Counted from the first letter of the stretch, positions 10,289 through 20,315 are shown. The stretch is DNA of 64,000 nt from Kushneria indalinina DSM 14324 (GCF_003385845.1 NZ_QRDJ01000008.1:372001-436000); one strand, 5' to 3'. Numbers and translations are program-made. The notes: generated from the letters alone by a model not told the origin.

Positions 10289-12300
10289 ACCAGACTCTGA
10301 AATCGCTGGCCGAAGCCGCCGGCGTCGTTATCGACTGGCAGGACAGCCAGGACCGTCCGCGCCAGCTGGACGAGGCCACCATCAAGGGCGTGCTGGAAGG
10401 ACTCGGCTATCGCTGCGACACCTCAAAAGACATCAGGGAGAGTCTGGCCGCCATCGAGCGTCTGCAGGCCCCCGAGAGCGTGGCCGACTGGCCACCGCTG
10501 ATCGTCGGCGAGATCGAACAGGGCATCGAACTGCCGGGCCCCGTGGACGAAGGCACCGACTACACCCTGACCGATGAAAGCGGGCGCACTCTTGAAGGGC
10601 GTGTCGATACCAAAGGCCGGCTGGAAGCCGTGGCCGAGCCCGGCTATTACCAGCTGCAGATCGAGGGAAAAAGGCGACGTCTGGCGGTCGCGCCGCATCG
10701 CTGCATGGACGTGGCAACCCTGGCTGGAGACGGTCCACAGTCGATGTCAGGGCTTGGCGTGCAGCTCTACAGTCTGCGCCGTGACAATGACGGCGGGATC
10801 GGTGACTGTGAGGCGCTGGGGCGTCTTGCCGAGCGCGCCGGCCAAAACGGGCTGGACGCCATGGCCATCAGCCCGGTGCATGCGCTGTTTCCGCATCAGC
10901 CCGAGCGCTTTTCCCCCTATTCGCCCTCGACGCGGCTGGCCTTCAATCCGCTCTATAGCGCCTCGGGTGACAGCGCCCCGGATAACAGCGTATCGGGCAG
11001 TACGGCGAGCGGCGATGACGCCACCTCGCTGGTGGATTATGAGCACGTCAGCCGGATGCGCTGGCAGGCGCTCGAGCGCGATTTCGCGGCACTGTCCGAG
11101 GCCGGTCGCCAGGCGCTGAACGCCTTTCGCAGGGAAAGCGGCGAGACGCTGGAAAACCATTGCCGTTTCGAGGCCATCAGCGAAGCGCTGGGACCCATGC
11201 ATACGTGGCCGAGCGACATGCAGGATGTCAAAAGCGAGGCGGTCGCGGATTTCAGTCAGGAACATGGCGACCGCGTGGCTTTTTATGCCTTTGCGCAGTG
11301 GCAGATTGCCCTTGAACTGGCCTCCGTGCAGCAGCGCGCTACCGGCGCCGGCCAGCGTATCGGTCTGATTGCCGATATCGCCGTCGGTGTTGACCCGCAC
11401 GGCAGCCAGGCCTGGAGCCGCCCGGAGGAGATGCTGGGCAAGCTTCGCATCGGCTCGCCGCCGGATGATTTCAATGCCAACGGCCAGGAGTGGGGTGTGA
11501 CCGGCTTCTCGCCGCAGGGGCTGATCGAGTATGGCTTTGACGGCTTTATCGCCACGCTCAGGGCCTGCCTGCACGGCGCCGGCGGCCTTCGCATTGACCA
11601 CATCATGGGGCTTTCCCGGCTGTGGCTGATTCCGGAAGGTGCCTCACCGACCGAAGGCGCTTATGTGCGCTACCCCGAGCAGTCGCTGATGCGCCTGATC
11701 GCACTCGAGTCCTGGCGCCATCGCGCCCTGATCATCGGTGAAGATCTGGGGACGGTGGAGCCCGCGTTCCGTGAGCGCCTGGATAAAAGCGGCATTCTGG
11801 GCATGGGCGTTTTGTGGTTCGAGCGCGAGGAAGAGGACTTCACACCGGCCCGGGACTATCCGGCACGGGCCGTGGCGATGACCAGCACCCATGATCTGCC
11901 CACGGTTGCCGGCTGGCGGGTCGGGCGTGATCTGGACTGGCGTATCGAGCTCGACATGCTCGGTGAGGGAGAGACGCCGGAGCAGCAGCGCAAAATGCGC
12001 CAGCAGGATATTGCCGCGCTGGCCGACACCTTCGCAATCGCGCCGGATGCTGACCGCGACACCTGGCTTGAGGCCGCGGCACGCCATATCGGCGCCACGC
12101 CCTCGCCGCTGGTGCTGCTGCAGCTTGAGGATCTGCTGGGCCTTGAAGAGCAGCCCAATCTGCCGGGGACGCTGGATGAGCATCCCAACTGGCGCCGTCG
12201 TCTGCCGCTGAGTGTCGACGAGATGTTTGAAACACCCGGTGTTCTGGCAAGACTCCGGGCCATGACCACCGCACGCGCAGGAGCAGGGCTGCATGAGTGA
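10285..12300 (+). CDS. malQ: 4-alpha-glucanotransferase MalQ (amylomaltase)
   Basis: Disproportionates maltodextrins by moving alpha-1,4-glucan segments between chains; GH77, 671 residues. Signatures: GLRIDHIMGLSRLW (nucleophile Asp, about 437), IIGEDLGTVEP (catalytic Glu, about 485) and STHDLPTVAGW (about 533). The N-terminal 130 residues are the extension found in E. coli-type MalQ. A Ser/Gly/Ala-rich insert sits near residues 230-250 (SASGDSAPDNSVSGST). ATGA overlap with treZ. In this operon it would lengthen short glucans left by GlgX so that TreY can act on them. Confidence 0.93.
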   Translation: MNQTLKSLAEAAGVVIDWQDSQDRPRQLDEATIKGVLEGLGYRCDTSKDIRESLAAIERLQAPESVADWPPLIVGEIEQGIELPGPVDEGTDYTLTDESGRTLEGRVDTKGRLEAVAEPGYYQLQIEGKRRRLAVAPHRCMDVATLAGDGPQSMSGLGVQLYSLRRDNDGGIGDCEALGRLAERAGQNGLDAMAISPVHALFPHQPERFSPYSPSTRLAFNPLYSASGDSAPDNSVSGSTASGDDATSLVDYEHVSRMRWQALERDFAALSEAGRQALNAFRRESGETLENHCRFEAISEALGPMHTWPSDMQDVKSEAVADFSQEHGDRVAFYAFAQWQIALELASVQQRATGAGQRIGLIADIAVGVDPHGSQAWSRPEEMLGKLRIGSPPDDFNANGQEWGVTGFSPQGLIEYGFDGFIATLRACLHGAGGLRIDHIMGLSRLWLIPEGASPTEGAYVRYPEQSLMRLIALESWRHRALIIGEDLGTVEPAFRERLDKSGILGMGVLWFEREEEDFTPARDYPARAVAMTSTHDLPTVAGWRVGRDLDWRIELDMLGEGETPEQQRKMRQQDIAALADTFAIAPDADRDTWLEAAARHIGATPSPLVLLQLEDLLGLEEQPNLPGTLDEHPNWRRRLPLSVDEMFETPGVLARLRAMTTARAGAGLHE

Positions 12301-15196
12301 ACTATCCATGGATGCACCATCGAACGTGCCGGGTCAGCAGCCGCTGTTGTCATGTCTGCGCCTGCAGTTTCACCAGGATTTCACACTCGATGATGCCGAG
12401 GCACTGGTCGAGTATTTCGCGGGGCTGGGCGTTACCCATCTCTACGCCTCACCGCTGTGGGCGGCACGCAGTGGCTCGACGCACGGCTATGACGGCGTCG
12501 ACCCCACCCGGCTCAACCCGGAGATCGGTGATGAAGCGGCGCTGACCCGGCTGGTCGGGAAGCTCCGGTCCTTTGGCATGGGGCTGATCGTTGATTTCGT
12601 GCCCAACCACCTGGCCGTGGGCGGACGGGAAAACCCCTACTGGCAGGACGTGCTGCGCTGGGGGCCGTCCGGTCGCTTTGCTGACATGTTCGACATCAAC
12701 TGGCGTGACAACGGCGACCCGACCCTCGAAGGTCGTCTGCTGGTGCCGTTTCTGGGCGAGCCCTACGGGCAGGCGCTGGTGTCGGGCGACATGACGCTGG
12801 CGCTGGATGAGACCACCGGGCTGTTTCATGTGGATTATTTCGAGCACTGCTTTCCCATCGACCCGCGCTGCCACGCGCTGATGCTGCTGGAAAACGGCAT
12901 GGGCGAACAGGCCCGGCTGTTCGAGCAGATCGAAGACGCCGTATCACTGGAAGAGGGCGCCGAACGGGCGGGGCTGGCGCTGGCCGAGCACGTGCGCACC
13001 GATGAAGGTCGCGCCGCGCTCAACACCCTGCTGGAGCGTTACAACCCGGAAGAACCGGAAGGCGCCGAGCGCCTGCACGTCCTGCTGGAGCGACAGCACT
13101 ATCGGCTGGCCTGGTGGCGCACGGCCAATGACAGTCTCAACTGGCGGCGCTTTTTTGATATCACCGAACTCGGCGCCCTGCGCGTGGATGACCCGGCGGT
13201 ATTTGCCCAGACCCACGTCTATCTGCTGGAGCTGATCGAGCGTGGGCTGGTGGATGGCGTACGCCTTGATCACGTCGATGGACTGGCCGACCCGGCCGGC
13301 TACTGCCGCCTGCTGCGCGCTCGTGTTGATGAGGCGGCCACCCGCCGTCCCGGCGGCGCGCCCGAAACGCCAATGCCGATCTTCGTGGAGAAGATTCTGG
13401 AGGGCAACGAGTCGCTGCCGCTGGACTGGGGCGTCACCGGCACCACCGGCTACGAGTTCATGAACGCGGTCTCGAAGCTTCAGCATGACCCGGCCGGCGA
13501 GGCGCCGCTCAAGGCGTTGTGGCAGTCACTGTCGGGTCGCGAGGACAGCTTTGAAAAGGAGGTGACCCGCGCCCGGCGCGAGATAGCGGATACCGCCCTG
13601 GTCACCGAGTTTGAGCGTGCCGTGCGGGCGCTCTGCGATGTGGCACGTCATGACCCCATGACCCGGGACACGACGCCTGAAATGATTCGCCGGGTACTGC
13701 GCGCGCTGGCGGTGCAGTTCCCCATCTATCGGACTTATGCCGATGATCAGGGGCTGGCACCGCGGGATGAGAACTTCTTTGCGCACGCCGTGGTGGCGGC
13801 ACGCGCCGAGCTCACGCCGCCGGATCAGGCGGTGCTGGATCAGGTCTATGACTGGCTGGGCGGTGACGCGCCCGCCAATGATGACGACCTGGGCTGTCGG
13901 CTGCGCCGTAACGCCATCATCCGCTTTGCCCAGCTGACCTCGCCGCTGGCGGCCAAGGCCGTGGAGGATACGGCCGGGTACCGCAGCGCCGTGCTGATTT
14001 CGCGCAACGATGTCGGCTTTGACGGCGCGCATTTTGCCGCTTCCAGCGAGGACTTCCACCGCTTCAACGCCTGGCAGGCGCGTCACTTCCCCGGCACGCT
14101 GGTGACCACGGCGAGCCACGATCACAAGCGCGGTGAAGACGTTCGTGCGCGGCTGGCGGCCCTGTCGGAATGGGGCGATCGCTGGGCGGAGCAGGTGCGC
14201 GAGTGGCTGACGACTTCCTCATCACTGCGCCAGCCTGCCCGCGAGGACGGCACGCTTGCCGGCCCTTCCACGGCCGAAGAGATGATTCTCTATCAGATCA
14301 TCCTGGGGGCCTGGCCGCTGACGCTCTCCCCTGATGACACCCAGGGGCTTGAGCAGTTTGCCAACCGCATCGCCGACTGGCAGGAGAAGGCCCTGCGCGA
14401 GGCCAAGCTCAATACGCACTGGCTCTATACCGACGAGGAATACGAGACCCAGTGTCGTGACTTCGTGATGACGCTGCTCACCGATAGCCGCGGCGCGGCC
14501 CTGCGTCAGTCGATCTACAACGTCGTGACCACTGTCAGCCCGGCGGGTGCCCTCAATGGTCTGGTACAGACCCTGCTGCGCATGACGGTGCCGGGCGTGC
14601 CGGACTGCTATCAGGGCACCGAGCGCTGGGATCTTTCGCTGGTCGATCCTGACAACCGCCGCCCGGTTGACTTCGACGAGCGTCGCGCGCAGCTGGCCGA
14701 CGATCTGCCGCTCACCGAGCTGATCGAACACTGGCGTGACGGGCGCATCAAACAGGCGCTGATCACCCAGGTGCTGGGGCTGAGACAGCGTCTGCCGGCT
14801 GCCTTCCTGCAGGGCGACTATCAGGCGCTCGACTTTGAAGGCGAGCGTGCCGGGCAGCTGATCGGATTCACCCGTGAGCATGAAGGTCAGGCGGTCATGG
14901 TCATTGCCGTGCGCCACGCAGGCTCGCTGCTCGACGGTGACACGCTGCAGATCGCCCCGGGACGCTGGGGCAATACCCGCGTGAAAGGCTCAAAAGATGA
15001 CGCCCGGGGCTGGCAGTCGCTGACCACCGGACAGGCCGTCGACCCGCAGGCGCCGGTAGCTGAGCTCATGGCCTCACTGCCGTTTTGCGTGCTGTTTCGT
15101 GACGTCTCCACCGCGACCGCAGACGAACATCAGGCACTGGAAGCCGACATGACACAGGCCGGGGCGAGCCCCGGCGATCGGATGCCGTCGGTATAA
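12293..15196 (+). CDS. treY: Malto-oligosyltrehalose synthase TreY
   Basis: Intramolecular transglycosylase that turns the reducing-end alpha-1,4 bond of a maltodextrin into the alpha,alpha-1,1 bond of trehalose; GH13_26, 967 residues. Motifs: GSTHGYDGVDPTRLNPE near the N-terminus, GVRLDHVDGLADP (nucleophile Asp, about 325), VEKIL (catalytic Glu, about 366) and TASHDHKRGEDVRARL (about 606), the last being diagnostic for TreY. It overlaps malQ by eight bases. A stem-loop with a modest U-run follows, so this is probably the end of the first transcription unit of the cluster. Confidence 0.95.
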   Translation: MSELSMDAPSNVPGQQPLLSCLRLQFHQDFTLDDAEALVEYFAGLGVTHLYASPLWAARSGSTHGYDGVDPTRLNPEIGDEAALTRLVGKLRSFGMGLIVDFVPNHLAVGGRENPYWQDVLRWGPSGRFADMFDINWRDNGDPTLEGRLLVPFLGEPYGQALVSGDMTLALDETTGLFHVDYFEHCFPIDPRCHALMLLENGMGEQARLFEQIEDAVSLEEGAERAGLALAEHVRTDEGRAALNTLLERYNPEEPEGAERLHVLLERQHYRLAWWRTANDSLNWRRFFDITELGALRVDDPAVFAQTHVYLLELIERGLVDGVRLDHVDGLADPAGYCRLLRARVDEAATRRPGGAPETPMPIFVEKILEGNESLPLDWGVTGTTGYEFMNAVSKLQHDPAGEAPLKALWQSLSGREDSFEKEVTRARREIADTALVTEFERAVRALCDVARHDPMTRDTTPEMIRRVLRALAVQFPIYRTYADDQGLAPRDENFFAHAVVAARAELTPPDQAVLDQVYDWLGGDAPANDDDLGCRLRRNAIIRFAQLTSPLAAKAVEDTAGYRSAVLISRNDVGFDGAHFAASSEDFHRFNAWQARHFPGTLVTTASHDHKRGEDVRARLAALSEWGDRWAEQVREWLTTSSSLRQPAREDGTLAGPSTAEEMILYQIILGAWPLTLSPDDTQGLEQFANRIADWQEKALREAKLNTHWLYTDEEYETQCRDFVMTLLTDSRGAALRQSIYNVVTTVSPAGALNGLVQTLLRMTVPGVPDCYQGTERWDLSLVDPDNRRPVDFDERRAQLADDLPLTELIEHWRDGRIKQALITQVLGLRQRLPAAFLQGDYQALDFEGERAGQLIGFTREHEGQAVMVIAVRHAGSLLDGDTLQIAPGRWGNTRVKGSKDDARGWQSLTTGQAVDPQAPVAELMASLPFCVLFRDVSTATADEHQALEADMTQAGASPGDRMPSV

Positions 15197-15206
15197 CCAT
15201 CACTAC

Positions 15207-15230
15207 AGGCCCCGGGGTACACCGGGGCCT
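15207..15230 (+). terminator. Stem-loop after treY
   Basis: AGGCCCCGG (15207-15215) pairs perfectly with CCGGGGCCT (15222-15230) across a six-base loop and is followed by TTC. The U-run is short, so termination may be partial and allow read-through to the next gene on the same strand. Confidence 0.65.
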
Positions 15231-15291
15231 TTCAGATAATACGGGTCTGCCGGGCAACAGGGGCATGGCCCACGCAAGGAGGATGGAATAT

Positions 15292-15870
15292 ATGGCAGAC
15301 GATCAGCTTCGTATTCGCTTGCTGGCCTACCGGATCTGGGAAGCCGAGGACTGCCCTGACGGTCAGGCCGATCGGCACTGGCACATGGCGTGTCGCCTGG
15401 TCGCGGCCGAGCGTATTACCGATGTGCCCCAGGATGCGCAGCCGCGAGCAGCGACGCGCAGTACCAGGGCTGCCGAGCCGGCCGCTGATGCCAGCACCAG
15501 CGTAGCGTCCGACACAAAGGATGCGCCGGTCGTCGAGGCCGCTGCGCCGACAGCGTCTGAGGCAACGGATGCGCCGGTCGCTGAGGACAGCACCGGGGCA
15601 GCGTCCGAGGCGACAGACAAGCCGGCGGCCAAAAAGGCCCCCGCCAAACGCACCAGTACGGCCAAACGGCGCAGCACTGCCGCGAGCGCTGACAAAAAGG
15701 CGACGGCTTCCAAAGCCACGGCCTCCAAAACGACAGCCTCCAAAACGACGGCCGGCAAGACAACAGGCACCCGCACGACAGCCGCCAAAAAACAGGGTAC
15801 TGCCTCGACAGAGACGACGACCAGACGCAAGAAAAGTGACAGCAGCAACGACGATACCTCGAGTCAGTAG
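15292..15870 (+). CDS. DUF2934 protein with Ala/Lys/Thr-rich repetitive tail
   Basis: Residues 1-45 (RIRLLAYRIWEAEDCPDGQADRHW) match DUF2934, a short domain of unknown function often encoded beside glycogen and trehalose genes, for example between treY and glgX in Pseudomonas, the same position as here. The remaining 145 residues are low complexity: an acidic Ala/Ser/Thr/Asp part, then a basic part with repeats such as KATASKTTASK and AKKAPAKR that resembles histone H1-like tails. ATG 15292 follows AAGGAGG (15277-15283); upstream ATGs at 15265 and 15283 are less well placed. The tail could bind polyanions or be disordered, which is inference. 192 residues. Confidence 0.8.
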   Translation: MADDQLRIRLLAYRIWEAEDCPDGQADRHWHMACRLVAAERITDVPQDAQPRAATRSTRAAEPAADASTSVASDTKDAPVVEAAAPTASEATDAPVAEDSTGAASEATDKPAAKKAPAKRTSTAKRRSTAASADKKATASKATASKTTASKTTAGKTTGTRTTAAKKQGTASTETTTRRKKSDSSNDDTSSQ

Positions 15871-15919
15871 TCGTGTTTTGCACGGCCAGCGCTTTTTATT
15901 TCCCTTTTGGGAGTGATAT

Positions 15920-18145
15920 ATGACGACAACACCGATTCATCCCGGCGCACCAACGCCCGGCATTACCTCGGGTGGGCGTGAAGCCCCGATCAGCTCGTCG
16001 ACCGGACAGCAAAGCAGCAGGGTTCGTGAAGGTCTGCCCTATCCGCTGGGGTCCACCTGGGACGGACTGGGGGTCAATTTTGCCCTCTTTTCAGCACACG
16101 CCACCAAAGTGGAGCTGTGCCTTTTCAGCGACGATGGCCTGGAAGAGGTTGAGCGCATCGAGCTGCCCGAGTTCACCGATGAGGTCTGGCACGGCTATCT
16201 GCCCGACGCCCGTCCGGGACAGCTGTATGGTTACCGGGTTCACGGCCCCTACGAGCCGGAAAACGGTCACCGTTTCAACCATAACAAGCTGTTGATCGAT
16301 CCGTGTGCGCGCCAGCTGGTGGGCGAGCTGCAGTGGGATGATGCCCTGTATGGCTACACCATCGGTCATGAAGATGGCGATCTGAGCTTTGACGAGCGTG
16401 ACAGTGCGCCGTTTATCCCCAAGTGCCGCGTCATCGATCCGGCCTTTACCTGGGGTCGCTCGCGCGAGATCCACGTGCCCTGGGATCGCACCATCTTCTA
16501 TGAAGCCCACGTGCGCGGCATGACCATGATGAATCCGAAGGTCAACGAGTCGGTGCGCGGGACCTTCTCGGGCCTGAGTGACCCGGCGGTACTCGATCAC
16601 CTGCGTACGCTGGGCGTGAGTTCGCTGGAGCTGATGCCGATCCATGCCTTTGCCGATGACCGGCATCTGCAGGAGAAGGGGCTGCACAACTACTGGGGTT
16701 ACAACACCCTGTCGTTTTTTGCACCACACCCGTCCTACATGGCGACCAACACCATCAGCGAGTTCAAGCAGATGGTGGCCTGCTACCACGCGGTCGGTGT
16801 CGAGGTCATTCTGGATGTGGTCTACAACCACACCGCCGAAGGCAACGAGATGGGGCCGACGCTCTCCTGGAAGGGCATCGACAACTTCAGCTATTACCGT
16901 CTGATGCCGGAAGAGAAGCGCTACTACATCAACGATACCGGCACCGGTAACACGTTGAACCTGTCGCATCCGCGTGTCCTGCAGATGGTCACCGACTCGC
17001 TGCGCTACTGGGCCGACGAGATGCGGGTGGACGGTTTCCGTTTTGACCTGGCCACCATCCTCGGGCGTGAGCCGCACGGCTTTGACGAGGGCGGCGGTTT
17101 TCTCGACTCCTGTCGTCAGGACCCGCTGTTGTCGCAGTGCAAGCTGATTGCCGAACCCTGGGACTGCGGCCCCGGCGGCTATCAGGTGGGCGGCTTCCCG
17201 CCGGGCTGGGCAGAGTGGAACGACAAGTTCCGCGACAACATGCGCGCCTTCTGGAAGGGGGATGAAGGCCAGCTGGCCGAGTTTGCCACGCGCCTGACAG
17301 GCTCTGCGGATCTCTTTAACCACCGCGGACGCAAGCCGTACTCGTCGATCAACTTCATCACCGCGCACGACGGGTTCACCCTGCGCGATCTGGTGACCTA
17401 CAACGACAAGCACAACGAGGCCAACGGCGAGGACAACAACGACGGTAGCGACGACAACTATTCCTGGAACCATGGGGTAGAAGGCGAGACCGACGATCCG
17501 GAGATTCGTGAGCTGCGCCTGCGCCAGATGCGCAACATGCTCGCGACCCTGATGTTCTCCCAGGGCACCCCGATGCTGCTGGCCGGCGACGAGTTCGGAC
17601 GCACCCAGGGTGGCAACAACAACGCCTACTGCCAGGACAGCGAGATCGGCTGGATCGACTGGGAGTTTTCCCAGGAAGGGCGTGATCTGCTCAACTTCAC
17701 CCGCCATATCATCGCCCTGCGGCGGCGCTATCCGATGCTGCATCGCAGCCGCTTTCTGACCGGTGAATGGAACGATGAGCTGGAAGTGCGCGATGTCACC
17801 TGGCTGACGCCGGAAACCGAAGAGATGGATGTCGGCAACTGGGAGTCGGAACACTCTCGCTCCATCGGGGTACTGCTGGATGGTCGCGCCCAGCCGACCG
17901 GCATTCGTCGTGCCGGCTCGCACAGTACGCTGTTGATGATCGTCAACGCCCATCATGAGCCGGTGACCTGGACGCTGCCGGAAGTCTCCTCCGGCAGGCA
18001 CTGGATCTTCCGGCTCAATACGGCCGAACCTGACAGCAGGGAAGGCGGCCACTACGATTTCAACAGCACCTACGAGGTCGAAAGCCGCTCGATGGTGCTG
18101 CTGGAGCTGGTACGTGACGACAGCGGTGCAGGCCGCAACGGGTAG
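15920..18145 (+). CDS. glgX: Glycogen debranching enzyme GlgX (GH13_11)
   Basis: Hydrolyses alpha-1,6 branches of glycogen; 741 residues. An N-terminal CBM48 (PYPLGSTWDGLGVNFALFSAHA) precedes a catalytic barrel with VVYNHTAEGNE, GFRFDLATILGRE (nucleophile Asp, about 374), LIAEPWDCGPGGYQ (catalytic Glu, about 413) and TAHDGFTLRDLVTYN (about 481). Start ATG 15920 follows GGGAG (15909-15913). It lies 49 bases after the DUF2934 gene. By trimming branches it supplies linear glucan to TreY/TreZ and MalQ. A 12-base perfect hairpin follows. Confidence 0.95.
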   Translation: MTTTPIHPGAPTPGITSGGREAPISSSTGQQSSRVREGLPYPLGSTWDGLGVNFALFSAHATKVELCLFSDDGLEEVERIELPEFTDEVWHGYLPDARPGQLYGYRVHGPYEPENGHRFNHNKLLIDPCARQLVGELQWDDALYGYTIGHEDGDLSFDERDSAPFIPKCRVIDPAFTWGRSREIHVPWDRTIFYEAHVRGMTMMNPKVNESVRGTFSGLSDPAVLDHLRTLGVSSLELMPIHAFADDRHLQEKGLHNYWGYNTLSFFAPHPSYMATNTISEFKQMVACYHAVGVEVILDVVYNHTAEGNEMGPTLSWKGIDNFSYYRLMPEEKRYYINDTGTGNTLNLSHPRVLQMVTDSLRYWADEMRVDGFRFDLATILGREPHGFDEGGGFLDSCRQDPLLSQCKLIAEPWDCGPGGYQVGGFPPGWAEWNDKFRDNMRAFWKGDEGQLAEFATRLTGSADLFNHRGRKPYSSINFITAHDGFTLRDLVTYNDKHNEANGEDNNDGSDDNYSWNHGVEGETDDPEIRELRLRQMRNMLATLMFSQGTPMLLAGDEFGRTQGGNNNAYCQDSEIGWIDWEFSQEGRDLLNFTRHIIALRRRYPMLHRSRFLTGEWNDELEVRDVTWLTPETEEMDVGNWESEHSRSIGVLLDGRAQPTGIRRAGSHSTLLMIVNAHHEPVTWTLPEVSSGRHWIFRLNTAEPDSREGGHYDFNSTYEVESRSMVLLELVRDDSGAGRNG

Positions 18146-18155
18146 TCCAACCATG

Positions 18156-18182
18156 CTGCCGATGGCCCGAGGCCATCGGCAG
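18156..18182 (+). other. Perfect 12-bp hairpin between glgX and glgE
   Basis: CTGCCGATGGCC (18156-18167) and GGCCATCGGCAG (18171-18182) form a perfect stem with a three-base loop. No U-run follows (ATTGCCGCC), so it is more likely an mRNA processing or stabilising element, or a weak terminator, than a strong intrinsic terminator. Confidence 0.55.
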
Positions 18183-18250
18183 ATTGCCGCCAGTCCTGTC
18201 CATGAGCGTCAAGGATGAAGGGCTGCGCCCAGGGAAAGGAGCGAGCAGCA

Positions 18251-20299
18251 ATGTCAATGGTGCAACGCAGCACATCCCAACAGAACACGGATACGCAGGA
18301 GACACCGGTGATGCAGGCCGCCATGGGCGATCGTATTGCCATCGAGGATATTTACCCGGACGTCGAGCAGGGGCGTTTTGCCGCCAAGGCCATCGCCGGG
18401 CAGCCGGTCACCGTCACCGCGGTCATCTTTGCCGATGGCCATGATGTGCTGGCCGCGCGCGTGCGCTGGCGCTGCACGCAGGGCAATGCGCCACACACGG
18501 CCGCGGAAGATGACTGGCACAGCGAAACACTGACGCTGGTCAGACCGCTGGGCAACGATCTGTGGGAGGGTACCTTTACGCCCACCGCGACCGGCGCCCA
18601 CGAGTTCGTGATTGAAGCGTGGTGGGATCTCTACGGCACCTATCACTACGAGCTGAGCAGGAAGCACACCGCCGGCATCTCGATCGCGCTGGAGCTGCGC
18701 GAAGGCCACGACCATGTTTCCCGGGCGCTGGAGCGTGTGGCCCCCGGCAGCGAACAGGCCAGTGCGCTTGAAGCACTGCTGGCGCAGCTCAAGGGCGCTG
18801 TCGATGAGAGTGAGCAGGTCGCGCTGTTGCTGTCGCGGGATACGCTGTCGCTCATGCAGCAGTGTGATCCGCAGCATCACCTGAGTCGCAGTGCGGCCAT
18901 GCCGCTGGAAGTTGATCGCGAGCTGGCAGGCTTTGCCAGCTGGTATGAGCTCTTTCCCCGCTCGGAAAGCCCGGAACCCGGTCGCCATGGCACGTTCAAC
19001 GATGTGCACGCTCGGTTGCCGATGATCCGTGATATGGGCTTTGATGTGCTCTATTTTCCGCCCATTCATCCCATCGGTCACACCCATCGCAAGGGCCCCA
19101 ACAACACGTTGACCCCCGGCCCCGATGATCCGGGCAGCCCCTATGCCATCGGCAATGAGGACGGCGGTCACGAGGCGATCCATCCACAGCTCGGCGCGGT
19201 CGAGGACTTTCGCGCTCTGGTGGCCGCCGCCCGTGAGCATGATCTCGAGATTGCGCTGGATTTTGCCATTCAGTGCTCGCCGGACCACCCCTGGCTTGCC
19301 GAACACCCCGGCTGGTTTGCCTGGCGCCCGGACGGCACGATCCGCTACGCCGAAAACCCGCCCAAGAAGTATGAAGACATCGTCAACGTCGACTTCTACG
19401 CCGAGGACGCCATCCCCGGGCTGTGGCTGGCGCTGCGCGATGTGGTACAGGGCTGGGTGGATGAAGGCGTGAAGATCTTTCGCGTGGACAATCCGCACAC
19501 CAAGCCCTTCCCGTTCTGGGAGTGGCTGATCGCCGATATTCGCGGCCGCGACCCGGATGTGATCTTTTTTGCCGAGGCCTTTACCCGCCCGGCCATCATG
19601 GCGCGGCTGGGCAAGATCGGCTTCACCATGAGCTACACCTACTTTACCTGGCGCAATACCAAGCCGGAGCTGACCGAATATCTGACCCAGCTCAACGAGT
19701 CGCCGCTGCGCGAGTGTTATCGGCCCAACTTCTTCGTCAATACGCCGGACATCAACCCGACCTTCCTGCAGGGCTCGGGGCGCCCGGGCTTTCTGATTCG
19801 GGCGGCGCTGGCGACCATGGGGTCGGGGCTCTGGGGCATGTATTCAGGCTTTGAGCTCTGTGAGGCGGCGCCGGTGCCGGGCAAGGAGGAGTATCTCGAT
19901 TCCGAGAAGTATCAGCTGAAAACGCGAGACTACTTTGCCCCCGGCAACATCAGTGCCGAGATCGCCCGGCTCAACTGGATCCGGCGCCAGAATCCGGCGC
20001 TGCAGACCCATCTGGGCATCCGGTTTTACACCATCGACAACGACCGCATTCTTTATTTCGTCAAGTCGACGCCGGACATGAGCAATGTGGTGCTGGTGGC
20101 CATAAGCCTTGATCCCTTCCACGAGCAGTCCGGCCATTTCGAACTGCCGCTGTGGGAGCTCGGCCTTGAGGATCATGCCGATGTGCATGGCGAGGATTTG
20201 ATGACCGGTCATCGATGGACCTGGCACGGCAAGTGGCAGAGCACGCACCTGACGCCGCAAATGCCCTTCGGCATCTGGCGCCTTCGCCCGGCGCAGTAA
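18251..20299 (+). CDS. glgE: Alpha-1,4-glucan:maltose-1-phosphate maltosyltransferase GlgE
   Basis: Extends alpha-glucan with maltosyl units from maltose-1-phosphate, releasing phosphate; GH13_3, 682 residues. N-terminal beta-sandwich domain, then FPPIHPIGHTHRKGPNN, PPKKYEDIVNVDFY, GVKIFRVDNPHTKPFPFW (nucleophile Asp, about 411) and FFAEAFTRP (catalytic Glu, about 442), all characteristic of GlgE. ATG 18251 sits behind AAAGGAG (18235-18241); an ATG at 18215 in frame has no properly spaced site. Its substrate would come from the TreS-maltokinase fusion encoded next and its product would be branched by GlgB. Confidence 0.95.
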   Translation: MSMVQRSTSQQNTDTQETPVMQAAMGDRIAIEDIYPDVEQGRFAAKAIAGQPVTVTAVIFADGHDVLAARVRWRCTQGNAPHTAAEDDWHSETLTLVRPLGNDLWEGTFTPTATGAHEFVIEAWWDLYGTYHYELSRKHTAGISIALELREGHDHVSRALERVAPGSEQASALEALLAQLKGAVDESEQVALLLSRDTLSLMQQCDPQHHLSRSAAMPLEVDRELAGFASWYELFPRSESPEPGRHGTFNDVHARLPMIRDMGFDVLYFPPIHPIGHTHRKGPNNTLTPGPDDPGSPYAIGNEDGGHEAIHPQLGAVEDFRALVAAAREHDLEIALDFAIQCSPDHPWLAEHPGWFAWRPDGTIRYAENPPKKYEDIVNVDFYAEDAIPGLWLALRDVVQGWVDEGVKIFRVDNPHTKPFPFWEWLIADIRGRDPDVIFFAEAFTRPAIMARLGKIGFTMSYTYFTWRNTKPELTEYLTQLNESPLRECYRPNFFVNTPDINPTFLQGSGRPGFLIRAALATMGSGLWGMYSGFELCEAAPVPGKEEYLDSEKYQLKTRDYFAPGNISAEIARLNWIRRQNPALQTHLGIRFYTIDNDRILYFVKSTPDMSNVVLVAISLDPFHEQSGHFELPLWELGLEDHADVHGEDLMTGHRWTWHGKWQSTHLTPQMPFGIWRLRPAQ

Positions 20300-20315
20300 G
20301 TCAGCAGGAGACGCG

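Noticed and set aside
16091-18154. 687-codon minus-strand frame across glgX
   Set aside because: Antisense of glgX, which has full catalytic motifs; no ribosome-binding site or recognisable domain.
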